Shown here: piece by piece, positions 36,993 to 45,966 of the stretch
How the letters are laid out: every line of letters starts with the position of its first letter
Position numbering within the stretch: position 1 is the first letter of the stretch
Assembly: GCF_000325705.1 (NCBI RefSeq)
Contig: NC_019904.1
Span: forward strand, 2,916,001-2,980,000
DNA: 64,000 nucleotides
DNA from: Echinicola vietnamensis DSM 17526
GTDB taxonomy: Bacteria > Bacteroidota > Bacteroidia > Cytophagales > Cyclobacteriaceae
Direction of reading: 5' to 3'
The notes under the pieces: model-generated
What the model saw: the letters and a program-made list of their open reading frames with translations, nothing else
The model's database searches: none
Told to the model about the DNA's origin: nothing
Made by a program: the position numbers and the translations under genes

Positions 36993-38081
36993 TTATCCGT
37001 TGACCTGCAGAGACTTTTTATAGTCGCTAGGACTGCAGCCAGTAGCCTCTTTGAAGTATTTATAGAAGGTAGATTTGGATTTAAAGCCGCTTTCATAGCC
37101 GACCACCGTGAGGTTATCCTCGTTGGGTTGCTGGAGAAGGTTTTTGGATTCTTCTATCCTGGCAGAATTGACATATTGGTAAAAATTTTGTCCGAGATGG
37201 AGATTTAAGGCCTGGGTGATTTTGAGCTTGGTAGTATCCAGTTCCTTTGCCAATTGGTCCAAATTAAAATCCGGATTAAGGTAGGGCTTTTTATCTTTGA
37301 AAACCTTGTTGATCTGATCGAGAATGGTAGCGAGCTCCTCCTCGGAGACCTTTGAGTTCCTGTATTTTTCTTGGGCTTGGATGGAGATTTTAGGAAAGGT
37401 AGTTTCACTTGGCTTGGCATGTAGGAGCATCCTTGTGCGGATATGGATGATGCTGTAAAATAAGGCCAGCATCAAAAAGTAATAAATGTATCGTGTGGAG
37501 ACCGGAAATTGCACGTCCCAAATCAGCATGACCCATCCAAAGACCACCAAAAAAGATAGCAGGAGATTACAAGCGGCAATCAGCCGGGCAATGGTGGCTT
37601 TTTGCCGGTAAATGGCATTGTTGTTTGAAGTGTGATGGAGCAAATAAAGTGAATACAGGCTGTATGCGGAAAAGGAGACAAATACGCTGATGATGACTCC
37701 TTGATGGTACAGTTCCATGATGAGTGCAGAGGTCTCTTGAATCATCAGCAGCATCACCATCATGATATTGAGCCCGAAGCCAATAAAAAATGGAGAAGCA
37801 TGGACAATAATTTGTGCAGATGAAATAGGTCGGTTACGAATGGATTGAACATAGAAGTAAAGCAAAGGGCCGTACAGTAGGGAGAAACAGCCATGGAGCT
37901 TGTCAAATACCTCCATATCATCCACCAGCCAGTATAGCAGGGCTTTGTAGGAAACGTGTATGGCGATGATTCCAAAAAGAAGACTCAGGTACAGATCCTC
38001 TCCCTTGTACCGCTTGTTAAGGTATATCAGTAACCCACTGGTCAAGGCCTGCAAGATGACAACAGTTAACATGATTCCCAT
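36993..38081 (-). CDS. Membrane-anchored AraC-family regulator
   Basis: A 362-aa protein. The N-terminal half (about 1-215) has seven hydrophobic segments. The C-terminal half (about 255-360) is an AraC/XylS double helix-turn-helix (LDQLAKELDTTKLKITQALN and VGYESGFKSKSTFYKYFKEATGCSPSDYK). This 7TM-AraC layout is common in Bacteroidota and suggests direct signal sensing in the inner membrane. It is upstream of and co-directional with the receptor-phosphatase pair, 400 bp apart, so it may control them (inference). The frame starts with TTG at 38093; the ATG at 38081 or 38072 is preferred. Confidence 0.88.
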   Translation of the reverse strand: MGIMLTVVILQALTSGLLIYLNKRYKGEDLYLSLLFGIIAIHVSYKALLYWLVDDMEVFDKLHGCFSLLYGPLLYFYVQSIRNRPISSAQIIVHASPFFIGFGLNIMMVMLLMIQETSALIMELYHQGVIISVFVSFSAYSLYSLYLLHHTSNNNAIYRQKATIARLIAACNLLLSFLVVFGWVMLIWDVQFPVSTRYIYYFLMLALFYSIIHIRTRMLLHAKPSETTFPKISIQAQEKYRNSKVSEEELATILDQINKVFKDKKPYLNPDFNLDQLAKELDTTKLKITQALNLHLGQNFYQYVNSARIEESKNLLQQPNEDNLTVVGYESGFKSKSTFYKYFKEATGCSPSDYKKSLQVNG

Positions 38082-38340
38082 AGTACATTGCAATTAAAAT
38101 GATAAAATGTGCTTCGCTCTTCCGGTGATTTTAATTCCTTGCCGCGGGCAATACAGCAGGAATTCCTTGCTTACTATCTATCAAAAGTACCTTTTTAAGG
38201 TTAATTGGATGTTAATGGCATGTTATGTTTGATGTGGGGATAGCTTTGGAGGTTACCATAAATTCCAAACTACCCACAATGGGGTATTTCAGGTTGACAT
38301 AAAATGCCTTACCTTTTGGCTTTAATCAAAAGTACTCGCT

Positions 38341-38937
38341 ATGTATGTAAAAGCTACCGCTATTTTTCTAATGATTATTACTGGAATGGTACCTTTTTGT
38401 CTCCAAGCACAAAGCACTGATGAAGTGAGGATTTATTATGGTGTAGCTGGCGCTGACTATGTTTACCCAGCAATGGATGGAGGTGGAAGTTATGAAAATG
38501 CTAATTTTAAGGAATTCGGCATTAGATACTTAAAAGGTATTTCTGAGAGATTCTCCATCGAATCTGGCGTAAATTATTCTAGTAGCACAGCCATATTCCA
38601 TCCGGAATATAGGGGTGAACCGGTTACGGTGAACGAGGAGGACTATCATCTTATTTCAGTTCCCATCTATGCACATTACACTTTTTGGAAACATTTCTTT
38701 GTCAATGGAGGTCCCATATTGGATTTTGATGGGGCTGACAATCCAAGCTTCATCGATAAGCAACCAGGAATTGGATATAGCTTGGGATTTGGAGGGAAAT
38801 ATGCTTTTCAACATTTTTCCCTTTTTATCAATCCCAATTTTAAGCAGCACGCCTTGATCCCATTTCATAAAAACACCCCCCATCACCAGAAGCTGACGGA
38901 GTTCGGTGTGCAGTTTGGTGTAGGCTATCGTTTTTAG
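38341..38937 (+). CDS. Exported outer-membrane beta-barrel protein
   Basis: A 198-aa protein with a signal peptide (cleaved near LQAQ). The mature chain is strand-alternating and Gly/Tyr-rich, and ends in FGVGYRF, an outer-membrane barrel signal. It resembles small PorT/OmpA-barrel-like proteins of Bacteroidota. No specific function was recognised. Two direct repeats of ATCAAAAGTAC lie upstream, the second 5 bases before the ATG. Confidence 0.78.
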   Translation: MYVKATAIFLMIITGMVPFCLQAQSTDEVRIYYGVAGADYVYPAMDGGGSYENANFKEFGIRYLKGISERFSIESGVNYSSSTAIFHPEYRGEPVTVNEEDYHLISVPIYAHYTFWKHFFVNGGPILDFDGADNPSFIDKQPGIGYSLGFGGKYAFQHFSLFINPNFKQHALIPFHKNTPHHQKLTEFGVQFGVGYRF

Positions 38938-39005
38938 CATTCTGCTCTCCACACTCACTATTGAAGTGATTTTCTCCTTTGCAGCAATGGATGATAATCC
39001 GGTGT

Positions 39006-40082
39006 TTAGTTACGTCCATGCTTTCTTAAAAACCGGTAGTGGGATCCCAATGCCGTAAGAAAGGGGCCGTTATTGATATAGGGGATATTAAATTCTGCGG
39101 CTGTTTTACGAAGGATTTTCGAAATGGCAGGATAGTGGATATGGCAGATGTTTGGGAAAAGGTGATGTTCGACTTGGAAGTTAAGCCCTCCACATAGGAA
39201 AGTGGCTGTTTTGCTGTCCACCGCAAAATTTGCCGTGGTCCTCATTTGATGCACCGCCCAAGCAGCCTCGATGGGTTCATTTATTTTTGGAGAGGGCATA
39301 TCCGTTTCCTCTACCAAATGGGCCAGTTGGAATACCAGCCCCAAGACCAGGCCTTCCACAAAATTCATCAACAGGTACCCTATCAAAAACTGCCACCAGG
39401 CAATGTCCATGACCCCCAAAGGGATGATGATGAATAGGGTATAGTACATGGCTTTATAGGCGAATAGGTTGAAATATTCCCTTTTGGGATGCTTGTTGGT
39501 GTGTGCGCCGATATTTTTTTGAAAGAATTTCAGGTAATCCTTTCTGAAAAACCAGGATAAGGAAGTAAGGGAATATAGCAAAAAAGCATACACGTGCTGG
39601 AAGCGATGAACCGACTTCTTTTTGTCCTTATCGGAAAGCCTGATCAGCCCAGGGGCTACCTCCAAGTCCCCGTCATGGCCGATAATGTTCGTATAGGTAT
39701 GATGGATTTTGTTATGGGTGATGCGCCACACATACTCACTGGCCCCGATGATGTTAAACAAAAAGCCCAGGGATTTATTGACTTTCGAATTGGTAGAGTA
39801 AGCACCGTGCAAGGCGTCATGGCAGATGTTAAATCCAATGCAGGCCATGGTCACACCAAGGAGCATGGCCAATGATAGCGTGATAAGTGGCGAAAATACT
39901 TCCAAAATGATCAGTCCATAGAGACCTATAAAAGCAATGAGGTATACTACTGTTTTGGCTACCATGGCGGTATTGGCCTTTTTGGACAGTTGGTTAGTGT
40001 GAAAATAATCGTCGATTCGTCCTTTAAGCGTGCTGAAAAAGCGTGAATTTTCAGTGTCGACAAATTTAAGGGATGGATACAT
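39006..40082 (-). CDS. Membrane fatty-acid desaturase (acyl-CoA/linoleoyl-CoA desaturase-like)
   Basis: A 358-aa di-iron integral-membrane desaturase. The three His boxes are present: HDALHGAY (about 96-103), HNKIHHTYTN and QVEHHLFP; the last has Gln in front as in front-end desaturases. Four or more membrane segments are visible. It introduces a double bond into membrane lipid acyl chains; regiospecificity cannot be assigned. An ATG 29 codons upstream exists, but MYPSLKFVDTEN fits the family N-terminus. It is a single gene. Confidence 0.92.
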   Translation of the reverse strand: MYPSLKFVDTENSRFFSTLKGRIDDYFHTNQLSKKANTAMVAKTVVYLIAFIGLYGLIILEVFSPLITLSLAMLLGVTMACIGFNICHDALHGAYSTNSKVNKSLGFLFNIIGASEYVWRITHNKIHHTYTNIIGHDGDLEVAPGLIRLSDKDKKKSVHRFQHVYAFLLYSLTSLSWFFRKDYLKFFQKNIGAHTNKHPKREYFNLFAYKAMYYTLFIIIPLGVMDIAWWQFLIGYLLMNFVEGLVLGLVFQLAHLVEETDMPSPKINEPIEAAWAVHQMRTTANFAVDSKTATFLCGGLNFQVEHHLFPNICHIHYPAISKILRKTAAEFNIPYINNGPFLTALGSHYRFLRKHGRN

Positions 40083-40285
40083 AAAGTCTTTTTTTGGTTT
40101 AGTGTTCGTTAGTAATAGGACACGCACGGAAGGGGGGAACCCTGAGTGGATAAACGAGGTTTTCTGCATGTTTAGATGGTGGGAGGGGAGATGGGTTTTG
40201 CCATGTGAAATTTCGGAATGGGAGATTATTTTGAAATCATAAAAAGCATTATCTTTCTCCTCGGATCATTAAAACTTCTCCTCCA

Positions 40286-40999
40286 TTGAGCACATTATCA
40301 CGGATCGATCAGCTTTATTTTCACGTCAAAGGAAACCGGTGGCACTGGTACTTTTCGATTTTTTGCCGGCTGAGCTTGGCCTTTGGATTTATAATGGCCG
40401 GGATGGTGAAAATTTTGGATGAGCGTTTTGCCAGTGGACTTTCTGCCATTCATCCCATGGGGGCTTATTTGGAAGCACTGTACCATACAGGATATTATTA
40501 TACCTTTATTGGAATCGCACAAGTAATTGCCGGAGTATTGCTCGTCATTCCCAAGACGGTGACCTTGGGAGCATTGATCTATTTTCCTATTATCTTAAAT
40601 ATTTGTATTCTCTCCTTTGCCGTGCGGTTTGAAGGTTCGTTGCTTACGGCACCGCTGATGGTCTTGGCAAACCTTTACTTGCTCGCATGGAATTATGACA
40701 AGGTCAGGTTTATTTTGCCCATAAAGCATGATTCGACTTGGGGGATGTTTGCCAAGCCCGCAAAAAACAGTAACCGTTTTCCATGGCGTTTTTTTGCAGG
40801 AGTTGTGGCCACGATGGTCTTGGTGGTACTTTTCTTTCGGTATGGTTATGAAGTAATGCCCAGAAACTCCCTGAAAGACTGTAAGTCACAGTTTGTTGGA
40901 GGCCCGAACGAGACGGCAGGATTTGAATTTTGCGAATGTGTCCATACCAAAGGTGGAGATTTGGACGATTGTTTGGAAATCCTTGAATCCGGTTTATGA
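40286..40999 (+). CDS. DoxX/MauE-like membrane protein with Cys-bearing tail
   Basis: A 237-aa protein. Four transmembrane helices (about 25-45, 73-92, 97-115, 120-140) resemble DoxX/MauE. A fifth helix (about 167-190) leads to a tail with four Cys (DCK, FCEC, DDC), probably in the periplasm. DoxX-family proteins are tied to redox chemistry, but the exact role here is unknown. The start is TTG at 40286: no ATG occurs in frame until residue 38, which would cut into the first helix. It is a stand-alone gene divergent from the desaturase. Confidence 0.75.
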   Translation: MSTLSRIDQLYFHVKGNRWHWYFSIFCRLSLAFGFIMAGMVKILDERFASGLSAIHPMGAYLEALYHTGYYYTFIGIAQVIAGVLLVIPKTVTLGALIYFPIILNICILSFAVRFEGSLLTAPLMVLANLYLLAWNYDKVRFILPIKHDSTWGMFAKPAKNSNRFPWRFFAGVVATMVLVVLFFRYGYEVMPRNSLKDCKSQFVGGPNETAGFEFCECVHTKGGDLDDCLEILESGL

Positions 41000-41082
41000 A
41001 TTGGGGATCGTTAAGATGTAATTTCAGGCCGTAATCGATTGGCTATTGCATATTCAGGAATGAGGCAGCATTGGAATAAAAA

Positions 41083-41109
41083 ATCCCAGCACGTTTTCCG
41101 TGCCGGGAT
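41083..41109 (-). terminator. Terminator at the end of the polysaccharide utilisation operon
   Basis: Arms ATCCCaGCACG and CGTGCcGGGAT with a TTTTC loop. On the minus strand a T-run (ATTTTTTATT) follows. It is 39 bp past the last stop. Confidence 0.85.
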
Positions 41110-41147
41110 GATAGGTTCAATAGGCGGGTTCAATATTGCGGATTTCC

Positions 41148-42746
41148 TCAGGGATTGCTGGTGAAATCCAGCTTTTTTAATCCTTCTTTAATTTCTGGTG
41201 CTCCCATAAAGAGCTTCCATCCGAGGCCGGAGCGATGGTTTTCGATCATGGCCACGATAGACCCTTGGTCAATGGCCAAGTACCTTTCTGGATAATAGTT
41301 GGCTTCTGGGCTCATGGCATCATAAAAACCATATCGGCCAAACACTCTGTCGCCATAGTTATAATAGAGGTTTTTAAGCACTTTTAGTGATTCCTGAGGT
41401 GTGTAGGGCATAGAGGACAGCGCAGCAGTAGGCGTGATCACTCCTAGGTCATGTCCTGGGCGATGCCCTGCATAGCCGTTGACCGAATAGCTGGCGGTTA
41501 AGCCCCAGAGGTCTTCCCCGTAGCCTTTATGGTCATCTTGGTTATCGATGCACCAAGCGCGATTGATCAGGGTGTGGTTTTTGTTTTCCTGCCAATAGTC
41601 TGCATAACGGTCTTTCAAGCCTTTGGGATTGAGCCCATGGTAAGAATAGTGTGCCCAAAAGAGGGGACCACCCATTTTTTCAGCGCCATTGTGTTTTAAG
41701 GTCAGCTTATAACCGAAGGCTTCCACATCAGTATTGATGCCGCCACTTCTTGCCCAGCCTTTATGGTAAGCGCTGGCAGGAACTGGATGTGTGGGAGAGG
41801 ATGCTGCCAAGATGTAAGTGATCAGGCATTCATTATAGCCCTCTAGCGGAAAATTCATTTCCCAGCCGTAGTTGGGAGACCAATGCCAGTAAAGGGCATC
41901 TTGCCCGCCTTGCGTATACCAGTCCCATTCCATTTCTTTCCACAATTGGTCAATCTTAGTGGCAATGGCTTTTTCCTTTTCAGTACCATCTTCATAGTAT
42001 TCTCTTACGGCCAAAAGACCTTGCATGAGGAAAGCAGATTCCACGAGGTCTCCACCATCATCTTTTTCACTGAATGCTTTGACTTTGCCGGTTTCACCAT
42101 GCAGCCAATGGGGCCATACTCCGTGGAAACGATCAGCTTTTTCGAGAAAATTGACCATCTTCTCAAATCTCGCGGCGCCTTCTGCCCGGCTGATCCAGCC
42201 ACGGTCAATTCCGGCCAGCAGGCCATATATGCCAAAGCCGGTGCCTCCCGTGGTGACGACGTTTTGGTCGTTTTGAGGATAGTCGCCATCCAAGTGGATT
42301 CTCTCTCGTGCCATACCGGAATGGGGCTCGGCACCTTCCCAAAAGTATCGAAAGGTGTAATACTGAACCATATCGATCAGTTGCTCGTCGGTCAGGTCTT
42401 TGGTGAGTACTTGCTGGGTGCCGATTTCCGAGGAGCTTCCACCTTGGCTGAGTGCGGTGATGCGGTACCTCAGTTCCAGGTTGTTGCCCAGGTCATTTAC
42501 GAAATCCATGTAAAGGGTATCCTTTACCGTGGCCCTTTTACTAAAATCGTTTTTGCCGGAGTTTTTTACCCATATTTCGTACGCTTTAGCCCCTTCTTGC
42601 GCTGGCCAGGTGAGTTCCACATGTCGGGCATACCCTGTGGCCTTTACGGGGCTCTCTTGAGTGGTTTCTTTGGATGTACAACTCCATATGGCCGAAAACA
42701 CCAACAAGAAGTGCACATGCTTTTGGAAGAATTTATTCATGGTCAT
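41148..42746 (-). CDS. GH144 family lipoprotein, probable endo-beta-1,2-glucanase (first copy)
   Basis: A 532-aa surface or periplasmic lipoprotein (lipobox IWSC, Cys23). A short Fn3-like segment (about 38-115, VELTWPAQEGAKAYEIWV) precedes an (alpha/alpha)6 catalytic domain. Its motifs are FRYFWEGAEPHSGMARER, GGTGFGIYGLLAGIDRGW, DDGGDLVESAFLMQGLL, HWSPNYGWEMNFPLEGYNE and LAIDQGSIVAMIENHRSG. These are the hallmarks of the family often labelled glucoamylase, which includes the characterised GH144 endo-beta-1,2-glucanases; the GDLVESA acidic pair is typical. It is the last gene of the locus, a paralogue of the product at 45967-47934, and 5 bp after the esterase stop. Confidence 0.85.
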   Translation of the reverse strand: MTMNKFFQKHVHFLLVFSAIWSCTSKETTQESPVKATGYARHVELTWPAQEGAKAYEIWVKNSGKNDFSKRATVKDTLYMDFVNDLGNNLELRYRITALSQGGSSSEIGTQQVLTKDLTDEQLIDMVQYYTFRYFWEGAEPHSGMARERIHLDGDYPQNDQNVVTTGGTGFGIYGLLAGIDRGWISRAEGAARFEKMVNFLEKADRFHGVWPHWLHGETGKVKAFSEKDDGGDLVESAFLMQGLLAVREYYEDGTEKEKAIATKIDQLWKEMEWDWYTQGGQDALYWHWSPNYGWEMNFPLEGYNECLITYILAASSPTHPVPASAYHKGWARSGGINTDVEAFGYKLTLKHNGAEKMGGPLFWAHYSYHGLNPKGLKDRYADYWQENKNHTLINRAWCIDNQDDHKGYGEDLWGLTASYSVNGYAGHRPGHDLGVITPTAALSSMPYTPQESLKVLKNLYYNYGDRVFGRYGFYDAMSPEANYYPERYLAIDQGSIVAMIENHRSGLGWKLFMGAPEIKEGLKKLDFTSNP

Positions 42747-42751
42747 AACGA

Positions 42752-43558
42752 TTATTTATGTTTTGAAAATAGCCACGGCAACAAGTCGGGTTCTGCAAAA
42801 GTCGGATCCCAGGCATTGTGGTTGGCTTCGGGGTAAAGGTTATATTTCACATCAGCCCCTTCGGCTTTGAGTTTGTCAAACACCCTCTTGGAGAGCTCGG
42901 GAGGGACGATGTCGTCAAGGCCGCCATGCGTGATCCAAAGTGAAGTGTGGTGCGCATACTTTGGAACCAGCGAAAGATTGCCTCCCCCACAGATGGCAAT
43001 GGCCGCAGCATATTTTTTCGGCCATCTGCCCAGCGTTTCAAAGGTGCCAAAACCTCCCATGGAGAGTCCCATCACATAGCACCGCTTTTTGTCAATCGGT
43101 GCTTCCTTGATCAGTTTTTCCGTGAGCTGATTGACCAGGTCAAGTTGTTCGGAAGGCTTTTCCACTGACTGGCTGAAGTCAGGGTCTCCATTGCCAAACA
43201 GTTCTTTGCGGATACTGATGTCTATCCAGTACTTGTCCATGGGGCATTGAGGGAAGACCACTATTGCTGGAAATTGCGCCCTGTTTTCAGGTGTAAGAAA
43301 GAGATCAGCACCATGGGTGAGCTGTTTTTCGTTATCATTTCCGCGTTCTCCTGCACCATGAAGAAAAAGGACCAAGGGATACTTTTTGCCAGGGTCATAG
43401 TGCTCAGGATATAGGATCCTGTACAGCAATGAGTCGCCCTTCTGGTTCACAAAGACCCGTTTTTCAAATAACGATTTGTCTTGTGCCAAAAGCCTGCCGG
43501 TATCCATGAACAATATAGATAGCAGCAGTAAAATGAGGTGTTTATGGTGGCTTTGCAT
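42752..43558 (-). CDS. Exported esterase/peptidase-like alpha/beta hydrolase
   Basis: A 268-aa protein with a signal peptide (1-25, LLAQ). It belongs to the alpha/beta hydrolase group near phospholipase/carboxylesterase and feruloyl-esterase-like CE1: LFLHGAGERGNDN, the nucleophile elbow GLSMGGFG, and NHNAWD for the catalytic His. In glycan loci such enzymes remove acyl groups from the sugar chain. Here it would act on a substituted beta-glucan (inference). It lies between GH3 and GH144 with 5-10 bp gaps. Confidence 0.85.
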   Translation of the reverse strand: MQSHHKHLILLLLSILFMDTGRLLAQDKSLFEKRVFVNQKGDSLLYRILYPEHYDPGKKYPLVLFLHGAGERGNDNEKQLTHGADLFLTPENRAQFPAIVVFPQCPMDKYWIDISIRKELFGNGDPDFSQSVEKPSEQLDLVNQLTEKLIKEAPIDKKRCYVMGLSMGGFGTFETLGRWPKKYAAAIAICGGGNLSLVPKYAHHTSLWITHGGLDDIVPPELSKRVFDKLKAEGADVKYNLYPEANHNAWDPTFAEPDLLPWLFSKHK

Positions 43559-43568
43559 AGTCGTGATT

Positions 43569-45869
43569 TTATTCCTCCCAATTCACTTTCATGGAGCTTA
43601 CATCATGGGAGTTGGTGCCAATCATGATTTCAAATTCCCCCGGCTCAAACACAAAGTCCAAGTCGTGGTTATAGAATTTAAGGTCTTCTTGCGTCAGTTC
43701 AAAGGTAACTTCTTTGGTTTCTCCTGCTTTGAGGAATACCTTCTGAAAGCCCTTGAGTTCCTTCACCGGGCGGGTCATGCTTCCGACCATGTCTCTGACA
43801 TACAGCTGAACCACCTCTTTACCATCAAAACGCCCCGCATTGGTCAGGGTGATGGTGGCATAAAGGGTTTGGTGACCGCTGAGTTTCTCGGTGCTGAGGG
43901 TGATATCCCCATAGTCAAATTCCGTATAGCTCAATCCATAGCCAAAAGGAAAAAGCGGGGCATTGGGCACATCCAGGAAATTGGAGCGGAACTTTTGAAA
44001 CCATTGGCCCTCTGGAAGTGGCCTGCCGGTATTTTTATGATTGTAATAAAGGGGGATTTGCCCAGTGTTCTGTGGGAAGGTCATGGTCAATTTCCCGGAA
44101 GGATTTACCTCACCGAAGAGGACATCGGCAATGGCATCACCCGCTTCACTGCCGCCAAACCATACGTTCAAAATAGAGGGGATGTGTTCAGCTTCCCATT
44201 GGATGGCCAAGGGACGGCCTGAAAAAAGCACCATCACGACGGGCTTTCCTGTTTTGGCCAGGGCTTTTAACAGCCGTCGTTGGTTTTCGGGTAGTTCAAT
44301 GGTGCTTCTACTGGAAGATTCACCGCTCATTTCGGCAGATTCTCCCATGGCAGCTACGATGACATCTGCGGCTTTTGCAGCCTCCAAAGCCTCTTCGATC
44401 AATTCCTCCTCTGGCCTTTGGTCCCGGTAGGTGGGTTTGCCAAAGACGCTTACCCGAGATTCCAATAGGGAATCGGCGACGATGTTTGCGCCACGGGCTT
44501 CAATGATTTTTACTTGGTCTCCCACGGCGTGCTGGATGCCCTGCTTCAGGGAAATGGATTCCTTAAACCTGCCCGCCACACTCCAAGTTCCGGTCATGTT
44601 TTCGGCATTGTCAGCCATTGGCCCGATCAGGGCGATGGTGCCTGTCTTTTTCAAGGGAAGTACCTGGCCCTCGTTTTTCATCAAGACAAAGGACTGGGCA
44701 GCAATTTCTCGTGAAAGCTGCCTGTTTTCGGCATTGAATATTTCCGTTTCCGCTCTTTCGGCATCACAATAGCGGTAAGGATCTTCAAACAGCCCTAATT
44801 TGAACTTTGCCACTAAAATTCTTCTGCAGGCTTCATCAATTTGCGTTTCGGTGATGGTGCCCTCTTCCAGGGAGGCTTTTAAGGTGGACAAGAATCCTTC
44901 TCCCACCATGTCCATGTCCACGCCCGCTTTGAGGGCTTTGGCTGAAACCGTCTTCAAGTCTCCAATACCATGGGCGGTCATTTCATTGATGGCGGTATAG
45001 TCGGTGACGACGAAGCCGTCGAAACCCCATTGGTTACGCAGAACCTCCGTCATCAGCCACTTATTGGCACTGGCCGGAATGCCTTCTACTTCGTTAAAGG
45101 CGGTCATCACTGTGCCCACGCCGGCATCCACGGCGGCTTTGTAGGGCGGAAAGTATTCGTTGTACATCCGCTGACGGCTCATGTCCACGGTGTTGTAATC
45201 CCTTCCAGCTTCTGGTGCACCGTAGAGGGCAAAGTGTTTTACACAGGCCATTAGGGTGTGGCTAAGGCTCAAATCATCTCCCTGATAGCCTTCCACCATG
45301 GCTTTGGCAATCTGGGCTCCAAGGTATGGATCCTCGCCACTTCCCTCGGATACACGGCCCCAGCGAGGGTCGCGGGAAATGTCGGTCATGGGAGAAAAGG
45401 TCCAGTTGATGCCGTCTGCACTGGCTTCTTTGGCCGCTAGCTGAGCGGACTTTTTGATCAATTCCATGTCCCAAGTACTTGAAAGCCCAAGGGGAATGGG
45501 GAAGATGGTTTCATATCCATGGATCACATCCATCCCAAAGAGCAAGGGAATGCCTAGTCGGCTCTCTTCCACAGCCACTCGCTGTACGTCCCGAATTTTC
45601 TGAACGGTCTTGATATTAAACAGTCCCCCCACTTTTCCGGCTTTGATTTTTTCGGCAATGTTGGAGCTGGAAGCTTGCCCAGTCGTGAAATCACCAGCCG
45701 CTGGTAAGTTGAGCTGACCGATTTTTTCTTCCAACGTCATCAAAGCTAACACGGAATCAGCCTTTTGTGTATAAGGATCCGTATGGTGTGGAGGAGGTGT
45801 TTTTCCTGAAGGCTTGAAGGCCATCATTAAGCCACCTATGGCCATTAGAAAAAGGATATATTTTTTCAT
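43569..45869 (-). CDS. GH3 beta-glucosidase, BglX type
   Basis: A 766-aa exported enzyme with a hydrophobic N-terminus and no lipobox, so probably periplasmic. The GH3 N-domain carries RDPRWGRVSEGSGEDP, KHFALYG and the nucleophile Asp290 in GFVVTDYTAINEM. A (alpha/beta)6 domain (about 400-600) and a C-terminal Fn3-like domain (FGYGLSYTEF) follow. GH3 enzymes of this type release glucose from the non-reducing ends of beta-gluco-oligosaccharides. Together with the two GH144 proteins it should finish degradation of beta-1,2-gluco-oligosaccharides (inference). It is the fifth gene of the operon. Confidence 0.93.
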   Translation of the reverse strand: MKKYILFLMAIGGLMMAFKPSGKTPPPHHTDPYTQKADSVLALMTLEEKIGQLNLPAAGDFTTGQASSSNIAEKIKAGKVGGLFNIKTVQKIRDVQRVAVEESRLGIPLLFGMDVIHGYETIFPIPLGLSSTWDMELIKKSAQLAAKEASADGINWTFSPMTDISRDPRWGRVSEGSGEDPYLGAQIAKAMVEGYQGDDLSLSHTLMACVKHFALYGAPEAGRDYNTVDMSRQRMYNEYFPPYKAAVDAGVGTVMTAFNEVEGIPASANKWLMTEVLRNQWGFDGFVVTDYTAINEMTAHGIGDLKTVSAKALKAGVDMDMVGEGFLSTLKASLEEGTITETQIDEACRRILVAKFKLGLFEDPYRYCDAERAETEIFNAENRQLSREIAAQSFVLMKNEGQVLPLKKTGTIALIGPMADNAENMTGTWSVAGRFKESISLKQGIQHAVGDQVKIIEARGANIVADSLLESRVSVFGKPTYRDQRPEEELIEEALEAAKAADVIVAAMGESAEMSGESSSRSTIELPENQRRLLKALAKTGKPVVMVLFSGRPLAIQWEAEHIPSILNVWFGGSEAGDAIADVLFGEVNPSGKLTMTFPQNTGQIPLYYNHKNTGRPLPEGQWFQKFRSNFLDVPNAPLFPFGYGLSYTEFDYGDITLSTEKLSGHQTLYATITLTNAGRFDGKEVVQLYVRDMVGSMTRPVKELKGFQKVFLKAGETKEVTFELTQEDLKFYNHDLDFVFEPGEFEIMIGTNSHDVSSMKVNWEE

Positions 45870-45966
45870 AGCGTGTTTTTTTGTGTTCTTTTCAATTCAC
45901 TGAATCGTTGGTCGTTTCATTCAATTATTTCGTTCGCAAACAATGACTCATCGAGGGGAAATCGGC

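Noticed and set aside
36818..37096. 92-aa open frame on the minus strand
   Set aside because: It lies in repeats and overlaps the 3' end of the AraC gene in another frame; a shadow.
42025..42836. Long plus-strand open frames antisense to the GH144 and esterase genes
   Set aside because: They mirror the codon structure of clear enzymes on the other strand and have no recognisable product.
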